The translations under genes were made by a program, and so were the position numbers. This document shows, one piece after another, positions 12,479 to 24,726 of a stretch of 64,000 bases of DNA (positions are counted from its first letter, which is position 1; each line of letters starts with the position of its first letter). The DNA comes from Amborella trichopoda (taxonomy: Eukaryota; Streptophyta; Magnoliopsida; Amborellales; Amborellaceae). Location: the NCBI RefSeq assembly GCF_000471905.2, contig NW_006499705.1, forward strand, positions 2,851,540 to 2,915,539, in the 5' to 3' direction. The notes under the pieces are model-generated. The model did not search any database, was not told the DNA's origin, and saw nothing but the letters and a program-made list of their open reading frames with translations.

Positions 12479-12829
12479 ATGTTGAGATCTAATCGTTCTA
12501 AAAAAAAAATCGAGTGCGATAATCTCGACTGCATCAAAAAGAAAGATGAAGAGCATCATCTCAAGTTAGGAAAATCTATGAATAGTAACCTTAATCTCAA
12601 CTGCATCAGGAAGAAATATGAAGAGCATCATCTCAACTTAGGAAAATCTATGAATAGTAACCTTAATCTCGACTGCATCAGGAAGAAAGATGAAGAGCAT
12701 CATCTCAAGTTAGGAAAATCTATGAATAGTAACCTTAAAGAGAAACTAATAAGGAAGAGAGAGAGAATCATCTTAGGTCAGGGAATTTATGAACCTAACC
12801 TGAAACAGAAACTAGTAAGGAACATATAG
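12479..12829 (+). repeat. 72-bp minisatellite, open as 24-residue repeats
   Basis: Three near-identical 72-bp units start at 12529, 12601 and 12673. The period is a multiple of three and the units stay open from an ATG at 12479 to a stop at 12829 (116 codons). The unit reads about DCIRKKDEEHHLKLGKSMNS plus NLNL. A fourth unit is diverged, but its protein keeps an IRK...ILGQ...NL spacing. The product would be highly charged and probably helical. I recognise no family. No promoter, intron or homologue is evident. It may be a non-coding minisatellite that happens to lack stops, or a relic of a repetitive gene. Confidence 0.8.
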
Positions 12830-13085
12830 GGCTGGTAATGGCTGGGCGGCCCCGCCATGAAAAAAGTAAAGCCGGGGCCACAACCTATAGTAGCTAGGCT
12901 AGGGCTTGTGTCAATCCAAATTGGCCAGGCCCGACCTTACCTGTTTTGTTTTTTTTTTTTTTTATATTTTTTTCATTTATTTTTGACTTGAACCGATCCG
13001 GCCCGACCTTAACTAGAGCCTGGCCTCGATCGGCTACACAAAGACAAGAGCCAGGCCATGGCTCAGGCTGGGTTGCCACCCTTAG
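12828..13085. mobile_element. GC-rich MITE with inverted ends
   Basis: The left end is agggctggtaatggctgggc and the right end is ggctgggttgccaccctta, which are imperfect inverted matches. The interior is rich in GGCC words (aggcccgacc, ggcccgacc) with a T run in the middle. Plants commonly carry such GC-rich non-autonomous repeats. The superfamily is not settled. Confidence 0.6.
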
Positions 13086-13220
13086 AAGGAAAGAGAGCAA
13101 ACAAGCCACATTGAACCCAAAAGTTCGCTGAAACTATCCTATTTTCTAGCTATGATTCACCAGACTTTAGGGAATATCTACGAAATATTCGACTAACAAA
13201 ATATCGGTAACCTTATCATA

Positions 13221-13716
13221 AAGGGAAATTATCATAAATATACATTAATTTTTGTAACCTCAACTTTCATAAACCACCTCGCCCCCACCCTTTTTCCATG
13301 ATAGTATTACCGTGAACCTAATTATGACGATTTAATTACTGCAAAAACTAATCCATGTTATACAGCATTTTAAGTACCGTCATACGTTTTTACGGTACTT
13401 AAAATACCGTATTACAAGGTGGGTTAGTTTTTAAGGTACTTAAAATTACCATATAACATTTTAGTTTTTACGGTACTTTAAGTACAAATGCCGTATTACA
13501 TGGTGGGTTAGTTTTTAAGGTACTTAAAATTACCATATAACATTTTAGTTTTTACGGTACTTTAAGTACCGTAATTGTGCTTCACGGTAATACGATTATC
13601 GTGAAGATTTATTTCGATAAAAAAAAAGAGTCAAAATTGAAGAAAAAGGATATAGAAAGAGTTTATAAAAATTAAAGGATTTTTTCTAAATATACTTATA
13701 TTTGTCATAATTTCTC
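13221..13716. mobile_element. Fold-back element with internal 84-bp tandem repeat
   Basis: The outer ends (gggaaattatcataaatata near 13222, tatttgtcataatttctc near 13698) are inverted matches. Inside them, attaccgtgaacctaatta near 13306 is mirrored by taattgtgcttcacggtaat near 13570. The centre holds two 84-bp tandem units (starting about 13418 and 13502), built from smaller palindromes such as tacggtactttaagtaccgta. The whole could fold into a long hairpin. No ORF is present. Confidence 0.75.
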
Positions 13717-13725
13717 TATCATAAA

Positions 13726-14119
13726 TAAAAAGGTTCATATAAAGCCTAGGCTCTAAACAATCAAATCAGAGCCTACCTCAAAAATTTCACTAGAAAATGC
13801 TGTTTTGATGCACAAATGTCGTCAAATTGGTCATCTTGACATCAAGACTCATAGACATTAAAAAAAAAAGATTTCAGGCTTTAGAAATAATACATATTTG
13901 TAATGTATTTTTGGACCGTCAATTTTCAAGATTTTCTAGTTTTCATTGATCTGCTTGATCTACACTATTTTTCAAGTTTTAAAATTTATAATTAAAGATG
14001 AAAATATTTTTTAAACCTATCATAAAAATTTTTAATATTAAAATCATATTTCTTAACACTATTTGAAGGTGGGCTCTACTTTGATTGTTTAGAGCCTCGC
14101 TTCTCTACAAACTGCACCC
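13726..14119. mobile_element. Family A MITE with perfect 9-bp target duplication
   Basis: The element is flanked by TATCATAAA on the left (13717-13725) and on the right (14120-14128). The left end has ctaggctctaaacaatcaaa and the right end the mirrored tttgattgtttagagcctcg, followed by the terminal gcaccc. A 9-bp target duplication with terminal inverted repeats is the signature of Mutator-like elements. It has no coding capacity, so it is a non-autonomous copy. Confidence 0.9.
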
Positions 14120-14128
14120 TATCATAAA

Positions 14129-15353
14129 AGTTTGATTGTCCTTTAGTCCCCTCTTTTTGGAACAACCCAAAATATTCCAGTCAGTTGCAGAAACGGTTCT
14201 GTGTCCGCTAGCTCTAAAATTTAGGTCTCTTGTTATAGTCCGCATATTTTCTAGGGTGAAAAATCCAAAATTTCGCAAAGATTTCACCAAATTTCGGCTC
14301 CCCGCCAATAGTCTCTAAAACTCCAAATTTAAGGATTCATGGCCTGTATTTTGCAGAAAATCTACATTTTAGGAAATGTTTTATTTTTTTGCTTGATTTT
14401 AGCAAAATCCCTCAAGGTTTTGAACTGAATTTCTTTAATTTTTGCTCAAATATTTGCAAAGATTGAGCCGCAATAGTGTCGAATAACGAAATCTCCGTGA
14501 CGTTTATCCGAAATATAAAAGTGGGTTTGACCAGTATAAGCACTTTCGCCGAAGTTCACCGAAACTTTTTAAAGAAACGACCGTGTTTCTTGTCTCTTTG
14601 TGTTTCTTGTGGACGCTTTTGCCTTTATCGCCTTTTTACCCGGCCTCACCGCTGACATCACAGGTTTCCTTTCTGTAGACCGAAAAGGGCGGACATTTCA
14701 GTCTTATCAGGTAAAAATTATTCATGAAACTTCGAAAAATACCCAAAATTCCGAAACTTTTGGCCGGCATGGAGATCCCCTTATCAGACCTTGCTGGATT
14801 TTTTTAAGGCTGAAATTTATTCAAATTCACGTTCTCTCTCAACCCAAAAACTCAAATTTTAATTTACTTCTCTCTCGACATGGTAATGTAGACAGCCCCT
14901 TATCAAGGCTTTTGCTCAATTTTTGAAGGCTGAAATCTCCTGAATTCCACGTTCTCTCTCCTGTTTTACCACCCAAAAAATTCAGCTTCAATCCCTTTAG
15001 CTATAGTAGTTGCTTTGGAATCTCAGAAACCCAAGAGGCAAAACTCTTTATTTTAGATCTTGCTGCCAACTGATTTGTCAAAGGAGACTTGCAGAGAAAT
15101 CTCTTCTAGAAAGGTTTAAACTCCAAGTTCTCTTTATTTGGAGCCACGAATTTAATGAGAACACATGAACGATTGGCCACCTGTATCTTACTTGCCCTCT
15201 AGGCCACTCGTTCTATAAGAGAAACCAGAAAACGAATTATTGGGCAACCCAAACCAGTATTTTTGATGTTGGGTTCTTTTTAAACCTGTAATTCTAAGCT
15301 TCCTGTTGGAGAGGTTTAGCTGGTTCAGTTGATTTCTTTAGTGGGTGGGGAAT
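14129..15353. other. MTP gene upstream region
   Basis: This is the likely promoter and 5' leader of the downstream transporter gene. It includes two CT-rich tandem copies with a period of 119 bases, starting at about 14777 and 14896. Both contain aaggctgaaat followed by cacgttctctctc. Several in-frame stops and short ORFs occur and none looks coding. No clear TATA box could be singled out. Confidence 0.5.
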
Positions 15354-18300
15354 ATGGAAGGTGGTGAGGGAGCTAAGAAGCCATTGCTTGGAGGGAGTGC
15401 GAGAAAACCAAGGCTTTATCATAGGATTTCTTTGAATACATTAAGGGGTGATTTTATATCCAAGCTTCCTGAAAAGGCGAAGAGTGGGTTGGATCCAGAG
15501 AAACCATTCCACATTGATGTGTCCAAAATCAAAGGGCTGTCGGAAGGTGAGTTGGGATTCTGTGTTTCAACGTGGAGGAGCGCATTTCATGGAATTAAGG
15601 CCTATTACTTTGAATTCTTGTGTCAAATGTGCCTGACTTCTTTTGTTCATCCTGTACTGCTTTTGTTATAATTTAGTGATAGTTTTGAGGTATTGGACTC
15701 TCTCTGTCTTTGACGCCGATGTGTCTATTCTTCCTTTCTCTTATGTGAAGGAAATTCTTTCCAAATTGTTCAATTATTCTATGAAAATTGTCCTGCAACC
15801 TAAAAATGTATGTAACTATGGCAATAACTGGCATCTGTTAGGCTTGGGTTAGATTATACGTCTCAACTTATTTGTGTTCTCCTGATTTATATTTTTCCTG
15901 ATTGTTAAACAAAACTAATATTGAAGTATTGAGCGGTGCTATGTTGTGGCAAAGGCCAAAGTTTCATAGCCTTCAACTATTTATTGCAAAGAGGGATTGA
16001 TAGGATTGAAATTTAGCAAGCTTCTTCATTTTCAAATACACAAAAAGATAATTGGAAAGCAGAGCAGTGGGACTAAAGCTAGGGATGCATTTCTCATCTT
16101 TCTTATAGAAGACAAACTGTGAATTTGACACACATTAAGCATCGCCAATTTGCACTTTATTCTGCGCTCTTATCATGAAAGAGGTAAAAACAGCCCTTCC
16201 TTAATAAATATCCTCCAGGGGACATAATAAAATTTCACACGCACAAATGCATGCTTGCACGTGCGCACAAACACACATATCAGAGAAATTGTATTCTTAG
16301 CGGCATTTGTTTTCTTTTCTTTAACATTTTGATATGATTTTACTGCACCAGGGGAGAAAGAGTACTATGAGAAGCAGTTTGCTACTCTAAGATCATTTGA
16401 GGAAGTGGACTCATTGCATCTGTCCCATAGTATTGATGAGGATGAAGAACTTGAAGAGCAAGCCCAACATGAATATGCAATGAAGATATCCAACATTGCA
16501 AATATACTTTTGCTAGCTTTTAAGGTAAAACAAATCTATTAATTTTTTTGTCCTATTATGTACATGATAGAAACAGATAGTGGGAATTCAATGATCTATA
16601 TTTTATTTAAATAATATGCTTTTGCTTTTGTATATGAGTGTGTCTCCTTTTGCTTGATAAAGTTATAAGATGTCATGTATGATACTGCATGATGTTTCCC
16701 AAAATCGATATGGTAAAGCACTAGAAAGGATTTATCAAGCAACTAAAGAAACCACGAGGGCCAATTTGCAAGCTATATTAATCATCTTTGTCATTTAACA
16801 CCAAATTTCTCGCACCCAAGGAGATATCAAGGGAGACCTTAGTAATGTTATCATCTTAGGCCTTCTCCATGTGTAATTTACAAACAAGATTGTGGCCAGC
16901 TGGCAATCCATCCCTTATTTGCTTTATACAAAATCCCTTTCAGCAAGGAAATAATGATTCCCAACACTTCACAAAGCCTGTTGGAGAGGACCTTCTCCAG
17001 GATTGGGTATACAGCATTGAGAAGGCTAATGGTAGGAACTAAGGCCACTAAGTTAGTATTAATCCTTGGATTGATCACTATTTGCTTATGGAATTCCTAG
17101 TACATAACCATATTTTCTTGCTTGTGAACCTCCAAAAAGTCCTGAAATAAAGTTAATAGAATGCCCTTTGAGCGCAGGGGATGTTCCTCCTTAATGCAAT
17201 AGTGGTCTAGTCAAGCTTGGGCTCATCAAATGCACATTCTCACCAAAGGTGTTGGTCTTTAGGCCATCAAATTGATGTCTCAGGATGTAACTGTTCTCAA
17301 CGGCTAAGGAGAGAAGCCAATAGTAGTTGTCCTCACCCTCTCTTCTTTTCATCCTCTTTCATAGCTAATTTGAGAAGAAGGACCATCCTCTTGTTATTAC
17401 CTCCTGCTGTAGCTACGACATCTGAATCTACTTTTCATGTTTTGATTTCTCCTTGAAATTTTGGGATTATTTTACTAGAGAGGCAATGTCTTGCAACTTC
17501 CATAGTGCAAATTCAACTAAAACATGTACATAAAAGGATGCTTTCTACCAGACAGGAAAATAATGAGACTCTGTCTTCCTTTCCTTGCGCACCAAATGAA
17601 ATTGAGATACTGCCAAAATGCCTTTTTTTATTTCTTTTGGATTTTGAAAAAAATGAGTTTTTTTTATATTCATGAGCTGTGGGAAAGAAGGATTCATCTC
17701 ATTTTGTTGGAAATTTTCAAGTACCTTGCCTTGCGCACTTTTCCTTAGACCTTTACAAGGCATAGTTCTTATGCTTGTCTCATACAATTTGCTGTATAAG
17801 TGTGCAAATTCAATAATCTTTAACCTAATACCACCAGATTTCATTCCAATTTTTTCTGTGCACTTTGAGGGAATTGCTTAATGTCGAAAACTTCCGTATA
17901 TTCCTACACTCCTTTAGTTCAGTTAAACATTTTGTCACGTACAAGTTGCTCTTTTACAAATTCAAGATTCTTTAACCTAATCACCACCAGGTTGTCCTCC
18001 AGTTTTTCCTGTGAAATTTGAGAGAATTGCTGAATGTTGAAAAGTTTCAAATGTTCCTACACTCCTTTAGTTCAGTTGAAAAATAGAAACAGAGATTCTC
18101 CCTCAAATACCTGCATGTGTCTAGTCATCTAGTGGTCCCGGTACACACATTTGTGGTTATAGAATGTCTAGATATATTATACTTTTTCGTACCAGAATGT
18201 GAAGATTTGTTCAATCTGAGGGTTTCAGAGAACCAAGATCTCATTTATGCTTTCCCTTTTTGTAGCTAGACCATAATAAGAAGCTGATGCAAACTAGCCA

Positions 18301-21300
18301 TGGATAATGCGATTCCAAGGATCCTTTGTGCAACTCCTATGCGTTTATTTAACTTATAATGGACATGGGAATGCGTTCATAAATTATAGAAGCCAATATT
18401 GTCAATTTTGGGGCATGTAAAGTTTAAGTTGTGTCTGATGTTCATTGTGATGCTTCCCATGTGGCATCTTCAGTATTAAATGTTAGTTGGAAATGCTCGA
18501 TTTCTGTTCGTATTGAGCGTCAGCTTATTGAAAAATCTTACATAGTGAAGGGATCTAGTTTTCTAATGCTAGGGGTGCTGATTAAATTTGAGCCTCTTTT
18601 CCTTTCTCCTTTTTTTTCTTTTTTTTGAGAGTGGTTCCATTTTCCCTTCTTGCTAGGCAGTGTCTTAATAGATGCATTTTTTGAATTCTGGAATTTAAAA
18701 GTGATCCAATTCAATACCCTTTTTATTACTTATTTTGGGATATGTTCTGAAGCTTGGTGGCTTTTTCGATAATGTAATCTGGAACTGTAAATTTTCACAA
18801 GAAGGTTTCATTTCTCAAAGTTTTACTTAATGATCTCAAAATTGTAGGCACTAAGTGGTATTCATGGATTCCCCTTTGTGACTGCTTTGTAATGGACTAC
18901 TTCAGGTATACGCGACAATAAGGAGTGGATCCTTGGCAATAGCTGCATCCACATTGGATTCTTTGTTGGATCTCATGGCAGGTGGTATCCTCTGGTTTAC
19001 ACATCTGTCAATGAAAAGCATAAACATTTACAAATATCCCATTGGAAAGCTTCGGGTACAGCCAGTTGGTATTATCATTTTTGCTGCTGTTATGGCCACT
19101 CTAGGTATGTGTAGTTATTTCATGGATCTCGTCTCTTGTGATAAATTTGGTTAATATTTATTGATAAACAAATGATATTAAATAAAAGTATATGTTATCT
19201 ACTATAAAATGAGTGCATCATGACTGAATAGATGAATGGAACTCATGATATAGCTTGAGAAATAGGAATTTACATAATAATTGTCTAATTCATTTGTATT
19301 TTCTTGGGGAACTTATCAAAATACATGTTAAGAGATTAGCTATTTAACATTTTAGCCATATCTTTTGGTTTAGTTTCAAAATACCATCAAAATACACCGG
19401 ACCATGAGTTGAAATGGTTTAAAAAGGGGTGAACTGTCAAATTGTTGAAAGTGGTGTTTTGATAAATTTCTTTATAGAATTGCTTAATAAGTTGGAAACT
19501 GCAAATAACATGGTATTTATTTCTCAATTTCAGGCTTTCAAGTATTTGTCCAGGCACTGGAACAGTTGATACAAGATGAAGTCAAGGCTAAAATGAGCTC
19601 AGAACAATTGGTGTGGCTATACACCATTATGTTGACTGCTACTTTTGTAAAATTGGGCCTGTGGATTTATTGCAGGAGCTCAGGAAACAAGATTGTTCGA
19701 GCTTATGCAAAGGTTGTTTTCCCCTATTAATAGTTATTGAACTCTTATTACTTGCTTTGTTTTATTTATTCTCTGGAATTCTCAGTCATTTTCTCACTGA
19801 TCCCAATCTGTGAAACTGACTGTATGTTTCAGAAACTTCTTTTTCCTTGTGGGCACGAGTGACTGCTGATTTTGAAAAAAGAAATCCAGAACAACATTGT
19901 TTCTCATTAAACTTATAAAAGTTTTGCAACATCTTTATTAGAATTTTTCTGAAAAAGGAATTTTTTTATAGAACATACTGGTTCTAAAACTTCCCTTCTA
20001 CCTCACCCTCTCTCATTGCATTTGTGGAGATTTTTCGGTTGTTGATTCTCTCTCTCTCTCCTCCCCCCCCCTTTCCTTTCCTCTTCTTGCAAGAGGCCTT
20101 GCACCAGTTAGGGAGAGAATGGGTTTCAAAAATGACATTTCATCCTCACCCATAATATGATAGGGCAGTTTCTCATTTTTACTTGAACTATGTTATCTTC
20201 GTGATTCCCATAAGCTCTTTTCTGTTTCTATTATTTTCTTCTCTCTTTCATTTATTGATACTTTTCTCTTTCTTAAATAAGTAACTGATTTTTCTTTTCC
20301 TTGGTTGCACCATCCAGGACCATTATTTCGATGTTGTAACCAACATCGTGGGTCTAGCTGCAGCTGTTCTTGGTGATAGATTTTACTGGTGGATCGACCC
20401 AGCAGGCGCCATTGTTCTTGCTGTTTATACTATAACCAATTGGTCAGGAACTGTTTTGGAAAATGCAGGTTGGTTTTCTAACTCTATGTTATGACTAAGT
20501 GTGAGTGTTGAATCCTATTCTCTTTTGGTGGAACCAATTAAGCTACAATTCTAAAGAGAGAGTTGACCAGTGCTTCATGTTTTGAAATCTTATTCCATTC
20601 TCTCTACTGGGTGTGGTTATTATGGTGACACCATGGGCTTTATCCAGGGCACTAACCAATTTTTTTGGGATTGAATTCCCAAAACCACTGTAATTGACCT
20701 CCAAATCCATTTTCACCCAAGAAAAGTGGTTTGAAGATCCTAAAAAGGATATTCTGCTTGATCTGGAAAGGATGGTCAAGAATAGATCTTGCGACACCAA
20801 TCAATATGGAGTATTTTTATGGCTCCAAGTTCCTTTTATATTTTTACAGATCAATGATCTTGGTGGGGAAGCGAATGGATCTGCATTTGAGGCGTGACCA
20901 CCAAGTACTTTTCCTATTATCCTTCAAAAATTTGGGGTTTCCAGGCTAATAAACATAATTTCTACAAATAAACCAAGTCTCATCCCATATCTCCTTGTGA
21001 AATAAAGTGGAAACCACGCCTGTTTTTCCACACCTGATTCTTTATTTAGTATGAGTAAATGTTTCAATTGTGTATAGGGTAGTGTTACCGTGAAAGCCCT
21101 GCCTTAAAGACCATGTGCCCCCACTTCAAAATCTATATATTTCTTGCTTGTTTACCAAAATCATTCTAAACTCCTGCATCTCCATTTCTGCCCTAGAGAA
21201 ATGGATTTGGAGCTCTAAAATAATGTAAATCTGAGTGATCTAGGGTACAATGAAATGGACAATCCAGATTACATGCTGATATAACATTCAAGATGGCGCA

Positions 21301-23128
21301 TTTTAAAGCTTCAAATCCTTGTTTTTCAGAATCTTGATCTTGGGGGTCAAGAGGATGGATTTCCTGACATTTTGGTCCTCAATCATCGAAAATGTGAAGA
21401 AATGAGGGGGCACCACACTTTCTCAGCTGAGGATGCCGCCTCACTAATTATGTATATATTGTTTTGTCCAATATAATGCTCGCTATATTAAGTAAATACC
21501 TAGTAAAGATTCGTTTTGTTCTTTTGTCATATGGGTATTGCAAGTTTGGCTTCCATCCTACTTGTAAAATAGATAAACAAGACAATATTTACAATTACAA
21601 GTATAAAAGATACATATATTTTGTAAAGTTTCGTAGAAACACAACAAAATAGAGTTACATAAGAAGAGAAATATTCTACTCTTGGAAGTGATACATTTAA
21701 TCCTTGTCAACACATCCTTGTTTGGAACCTTGGTTGTGGGTTTTGTTACTTGAACTATTTCTTTTATAGACGACAAGCTTGGCTGTGATTTGTTGCTTCT
21801 CACAGTTTTCGTTATTTGCCATATTTGCAAATTTGTTTTTTTTTTTATAGCAACCATATTTGCAAAATTTTGTTGAAATGTTAAAAAATCTTGAACTATG
21901 TTTTAATTTCTCAGAACTTATTTGTTATGAATTATATGAATCCATTGCTTACTTTTAACAGATTTTTCTCTTACACAAGTGGTTTACTCTTGCAGCTTCC
22001 TTGGTGGGTCAATCAGCCCCTCCTGAAATGCTCCAAAAGCTGACATATCTGGTCATAAGGCATCATTCTCAAATAAAGCGAGTGGATACAGTGCGAGCAT
22101 ATACTTTTGGTGTTCTCTACTTTGTTGAGGTTGGTAAATTGCATTTCTCATGTTTGAGCTTATACACCTTGACAAGTGCTATACTCACCAAGCTATACTC
22201 ACCAAGCCATTGCAAACTATGTAACTAAAACCTTGGCATCCAAAATACTTGGATGAGATATTTCATCTCTCGGACACTTTTTAACATTTTTTCTTGAAAA
22301 TTTTACTGTAGAAATCCATAATTTCACTTGAAGTTCTGTCTCCCACTCTCTTTAAATGGTATGCGACATGTATTTGAAAGGCGAATTTTGGGATTGACCT
22401 TTTTGACACGTGTGTCAATGTCAGACATCGACACTCATCCATATCCTTGAAACATAGCTTGCAAAAGTTTCTTTTGTAAGGGGATTGTCTGTCATTTGCT
22501 CAGATTAATGGTAAAAATATCTTTGCAAATTATTAGTTAAATGCCTAGAATTCAAAGGTGTTCTAGGCTTTTGATAGCTAAATGTCAACGATGATATGAT
22601 TATTTTGTTTCTGCCCCTGATAAATATAAAAATAATCCCCATCCCCACGCTCCTCTAAAATGGTTTGCAACGCGTAGGTACAGGTACTACTAAGACATTA
22701 TAAAAGTATGGCATTTCTTGTTAGGACATGGGGTTTCAAAAGGGAACATATGGAAACTTTCTGCCCTGTGCCAATTTTCTTCTTGCAAGAAAGAGAGGAG
22801 CATTTATGTTGTTTTGGAGAGAGAGAGAGAGAGAGAGTAATACAAGGGGAAGATGAGTTTACACCAGAAGCAAAAGTCAACTTATGCATGAGACCTTTTG
22901 GAAGCTATTTTGAGAATGACTGGTTTTTGTACATGTGCAATCGAACAGGTTGACATTGAGTTGCCTGAGGATTTGCCTCTGAAAGAGGCGCATGCAATAG
23001 GAGAGTCCCTCCAGATAAAGATCGAGGAACTCCCCGAAGTCGAGCGCGCATTTGTCCACCTTGATTTCGAGTGCGATCATAAGCCCGAGCACTCTATCCT
23101 CAGCAAGCTACCCAACAGTCAGCCTTGA
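15354..23128 (+). CDS. MTP10: Mn-type cation diffusion facilitator, MTP9/MTP10-like
   Basis: It is predicted to export Mn2+ from the cytosol as a proton antiporter of the CDF family. The coding exons are 15354-15546, 16352-16524, 18906-19104, 19534-19712, 20318-20468, 21996-22129 and 22949-23128. Together they make 402 residues, all introns are GT-AG and every junction keeps frame. The ATG at 15354 is the first after an in-frame TAG at 15339. The two metal-site motifs are DSLLD (140-144) and DHYFD (249-253). The DxxxD pair marks Mn-CDFs, whereas Zn-CDFs carry HxxxD. Other family blocks are [34 protein letters not shown] and the C-terminal [18 protein letters not shown]. The length and these blocks fit plant MTP9/MTP10 better than MTP11. 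The cytosolic C-terminal domain is complete. I see no broken residue. Which of MTP9 or MTP10 is the orthologue, and which membrane it sits in, cannot be told from sequence alone. Confidence 0.95.
16800..17100 (-). pseudogene. Decayed LINE reverse transcriptase fragment
   Basis: Read on -, the stretch gives [20 protein letters not shown], which resembles the plant LINE motif around RPISLLNxxYKIxAKVLANR. Further along it gives KLHMEKA followed by a stop, a damaged form of the KxDxEKAYD block that carries the catalytic Asp. The order of the two blocks is correct for a reverse transcriptase. Stops and a deletion show that it is dead. It lies in MTP intron 2, antisense to the gene. Confidence 0.7.
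17803..18085. repeat. 153-bp tandem duplication in MTP intron 2
   Basis: Two diverged copies share the phrase ttcctacactcctttagttc (17901 and 18054) and a preceding gaattgct. They lie near the LINE relic and may be part of it. They are intronic and have no effect on the reading frame. Confidence 0.75.
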
Positions 23129-23452
23129 CAAATTCAAATGAGGTTTCTACTTGACCTTCAAAAGATTTCTCTCCTAATATGAAGAAGCGATTCAACTGGT
23201 ACATGATCAGAACTTAGTTGTAGAAAAAAAGGATGAGTTTTTTGTATCACAGAATCCTTATCCATGCGCTGAATATCATCTGATATGTCTGACCTTCAAG
23301 TAAGGACTCATCATGAAGGTACTACTAGACAATCCTGATGTACAAAGGTAGTGCCGATTTGTGTTTCACGAAATATTTTTTTTGGTTTTTCGAATTGTCT
23401 TGTACTATAGAGATAGAGAAAAAGAGAGGTCTTTTTTTTGGACGTGGTTTCT
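23129..23452 (+). other. MTP 3' flank
   Basis: This is the probable 3' UTR of the transporter gene. It has no ORF of note and ends where a repeat begins at 23453. A polyadenylation site could not be fixed. Confidence 0.4.
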
Positions 23453-23740
23453 ATGCGGCCAGCCCGCATATTGTAGACATGCGGGCTTGGCAATAAATAT
23501 ATTTTTTAAATATAATTTGATCCTATTTTGTAGAGAATATATAATCTTTAACAGGGCGATCATGAATACGAAAAATAACTAATTAAATTGAAAACTAGAA
23601 ATAATAATTATATTAAGAAAATATTTGGATCGTTAGTTACCATTGTTTTTAGATGAACCTCATATTTGCATCCATCTTTAAGATGAATGCTTTATATCTT
23701 TGGACTGCATATTATAGAAATGCGGTCCAGTCCGTATGAA
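23453..23740 (-). mobile_element. Hairpin-ended repeat, inverted copy 2
   Basis: It is the reverse orientation of the repeat at 4919-5223. An end palindrome with agcccgcatattgtagacat comes first. The ggactgcatattatagaaat palindrome comes last, near 23700-23725. Internal tcatatttgcatcc matches the complement of copy 1. The pair brackets the MTP gene in opposite orientations, about 18 kb apart. Confidence 0.65.
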
Positions 23741-23778
23741 ACAATTTTTTCTTTTTTTAAGGAAAATGTTAAGAAAAA

Positions 23779-23996
23779 GTATACAATGAGACCACTTAAC
23801 CTTTGTACAAAGTAGTCACAAATAATCTTGATTATTAGATGTTAAATTGGGTGGCTCTATTTATTTAATTGCTGAAGCTAAAAGTCAAAAGAAATTTTTT
23901 TCAACTTTGTGACACGTCAAGCTATCAAATTTCACATCAAATGGTCAAAAGTAATTGTGATCTCCTTATACAATAGGTAAATGTCTCATTGTATCC
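23779..23996. mobile_element. Family C MITE
   Basis: The left end is gtatacaatgagaccactta and the right end is the inverted aaatgtctcattgtatcc. Next to the ends are ttgtacaaagtagtcacaa and its partner taattgtgatctccttatac. This is the best-preserved copy here for reading the inverted ends. It is about 220 bp with no coding capacity. Confidence 0.75.
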
Positions 23997-24040
23997 AATC
24001 CCAAAAGTTTATATAGGGTGTTAACTTTATATAATAGAAA

Positions 24041-24705
24041 GGTGCAGTTGGCGTATGGATGCATCCGTAGCTATAGAGGTAAGGTGCACCTTCAAATTTT
24101 ATCATGATATATAATTTTAATGTAAAATGTTCTTAGGATTATCCCAAAATCTATTTTTATATCTAATTTAAAATTTAAAATTTCAAAAAATGGTTAAAAT
24201 CAAGTAGATCTTTAAACATATGAAACTCTTGAAAATAGACGGTGCAGATAATATGTTGTGAAATGCACCATTTATGAGACTTAAAATCTTTTTATTTTTC
24301 ATGGTCATACATCTCGATGTCGAGATGATCAATCAAAGGGTTTTTCAACATTAAAACTATCTTTTCCGAAGGATTTTTGAGGTGCATAGAATAAGGTGAC
24401 CTCAAACACCTATAAGGTGACCTCAAACACCTATAAGGAAAGGCTGTGCAGATGCTAAAATCCTTCAACTGTCTAAAATAATGCATCTTGTAATGCATTA
24501 TCTCAACCGTCTATTTTTAAAAAATTTAATTGTTATAGATTTGTTTGATATGCATCATTTTTGTAACTTTAATTTTCATATTGAGGGTTGACAATGGATT
24601 TTCATATTATCGCAAGTTTTTCTTGAACAATATCTTTCAGCATAGTTTTGAGCCATAATCTTACCTCAATTGCAATAATATAAGGTGGACACCTGATATG
24701 AACCT
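24041..24705. mobile_element. Two family B elements facing each other
   Basis: The first half (24041-24400) has the family order: aaatcaagtagatctttaaa, cttgaaaatagacggtg, catctcgatgtcgagatgat. The second half (24440-24705) carries the reversed landmarks, including ctcaaccgtctatttt and a right end ataaggtggacacctgata. Between them tgacctcaaacacctataag is repeated twice. Ends are approximate. Confidence 0.6.
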
Positions 24706-24726
24706 CATCATTTTTTGAATATTTAG

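Noticed and set aside
22708..22953. 81-codon frame running towards MTP exon 7
   Set aside because: It includes a GA microsatellite and lies in another frame from the exon; the true acceptor is at 22948/22949.
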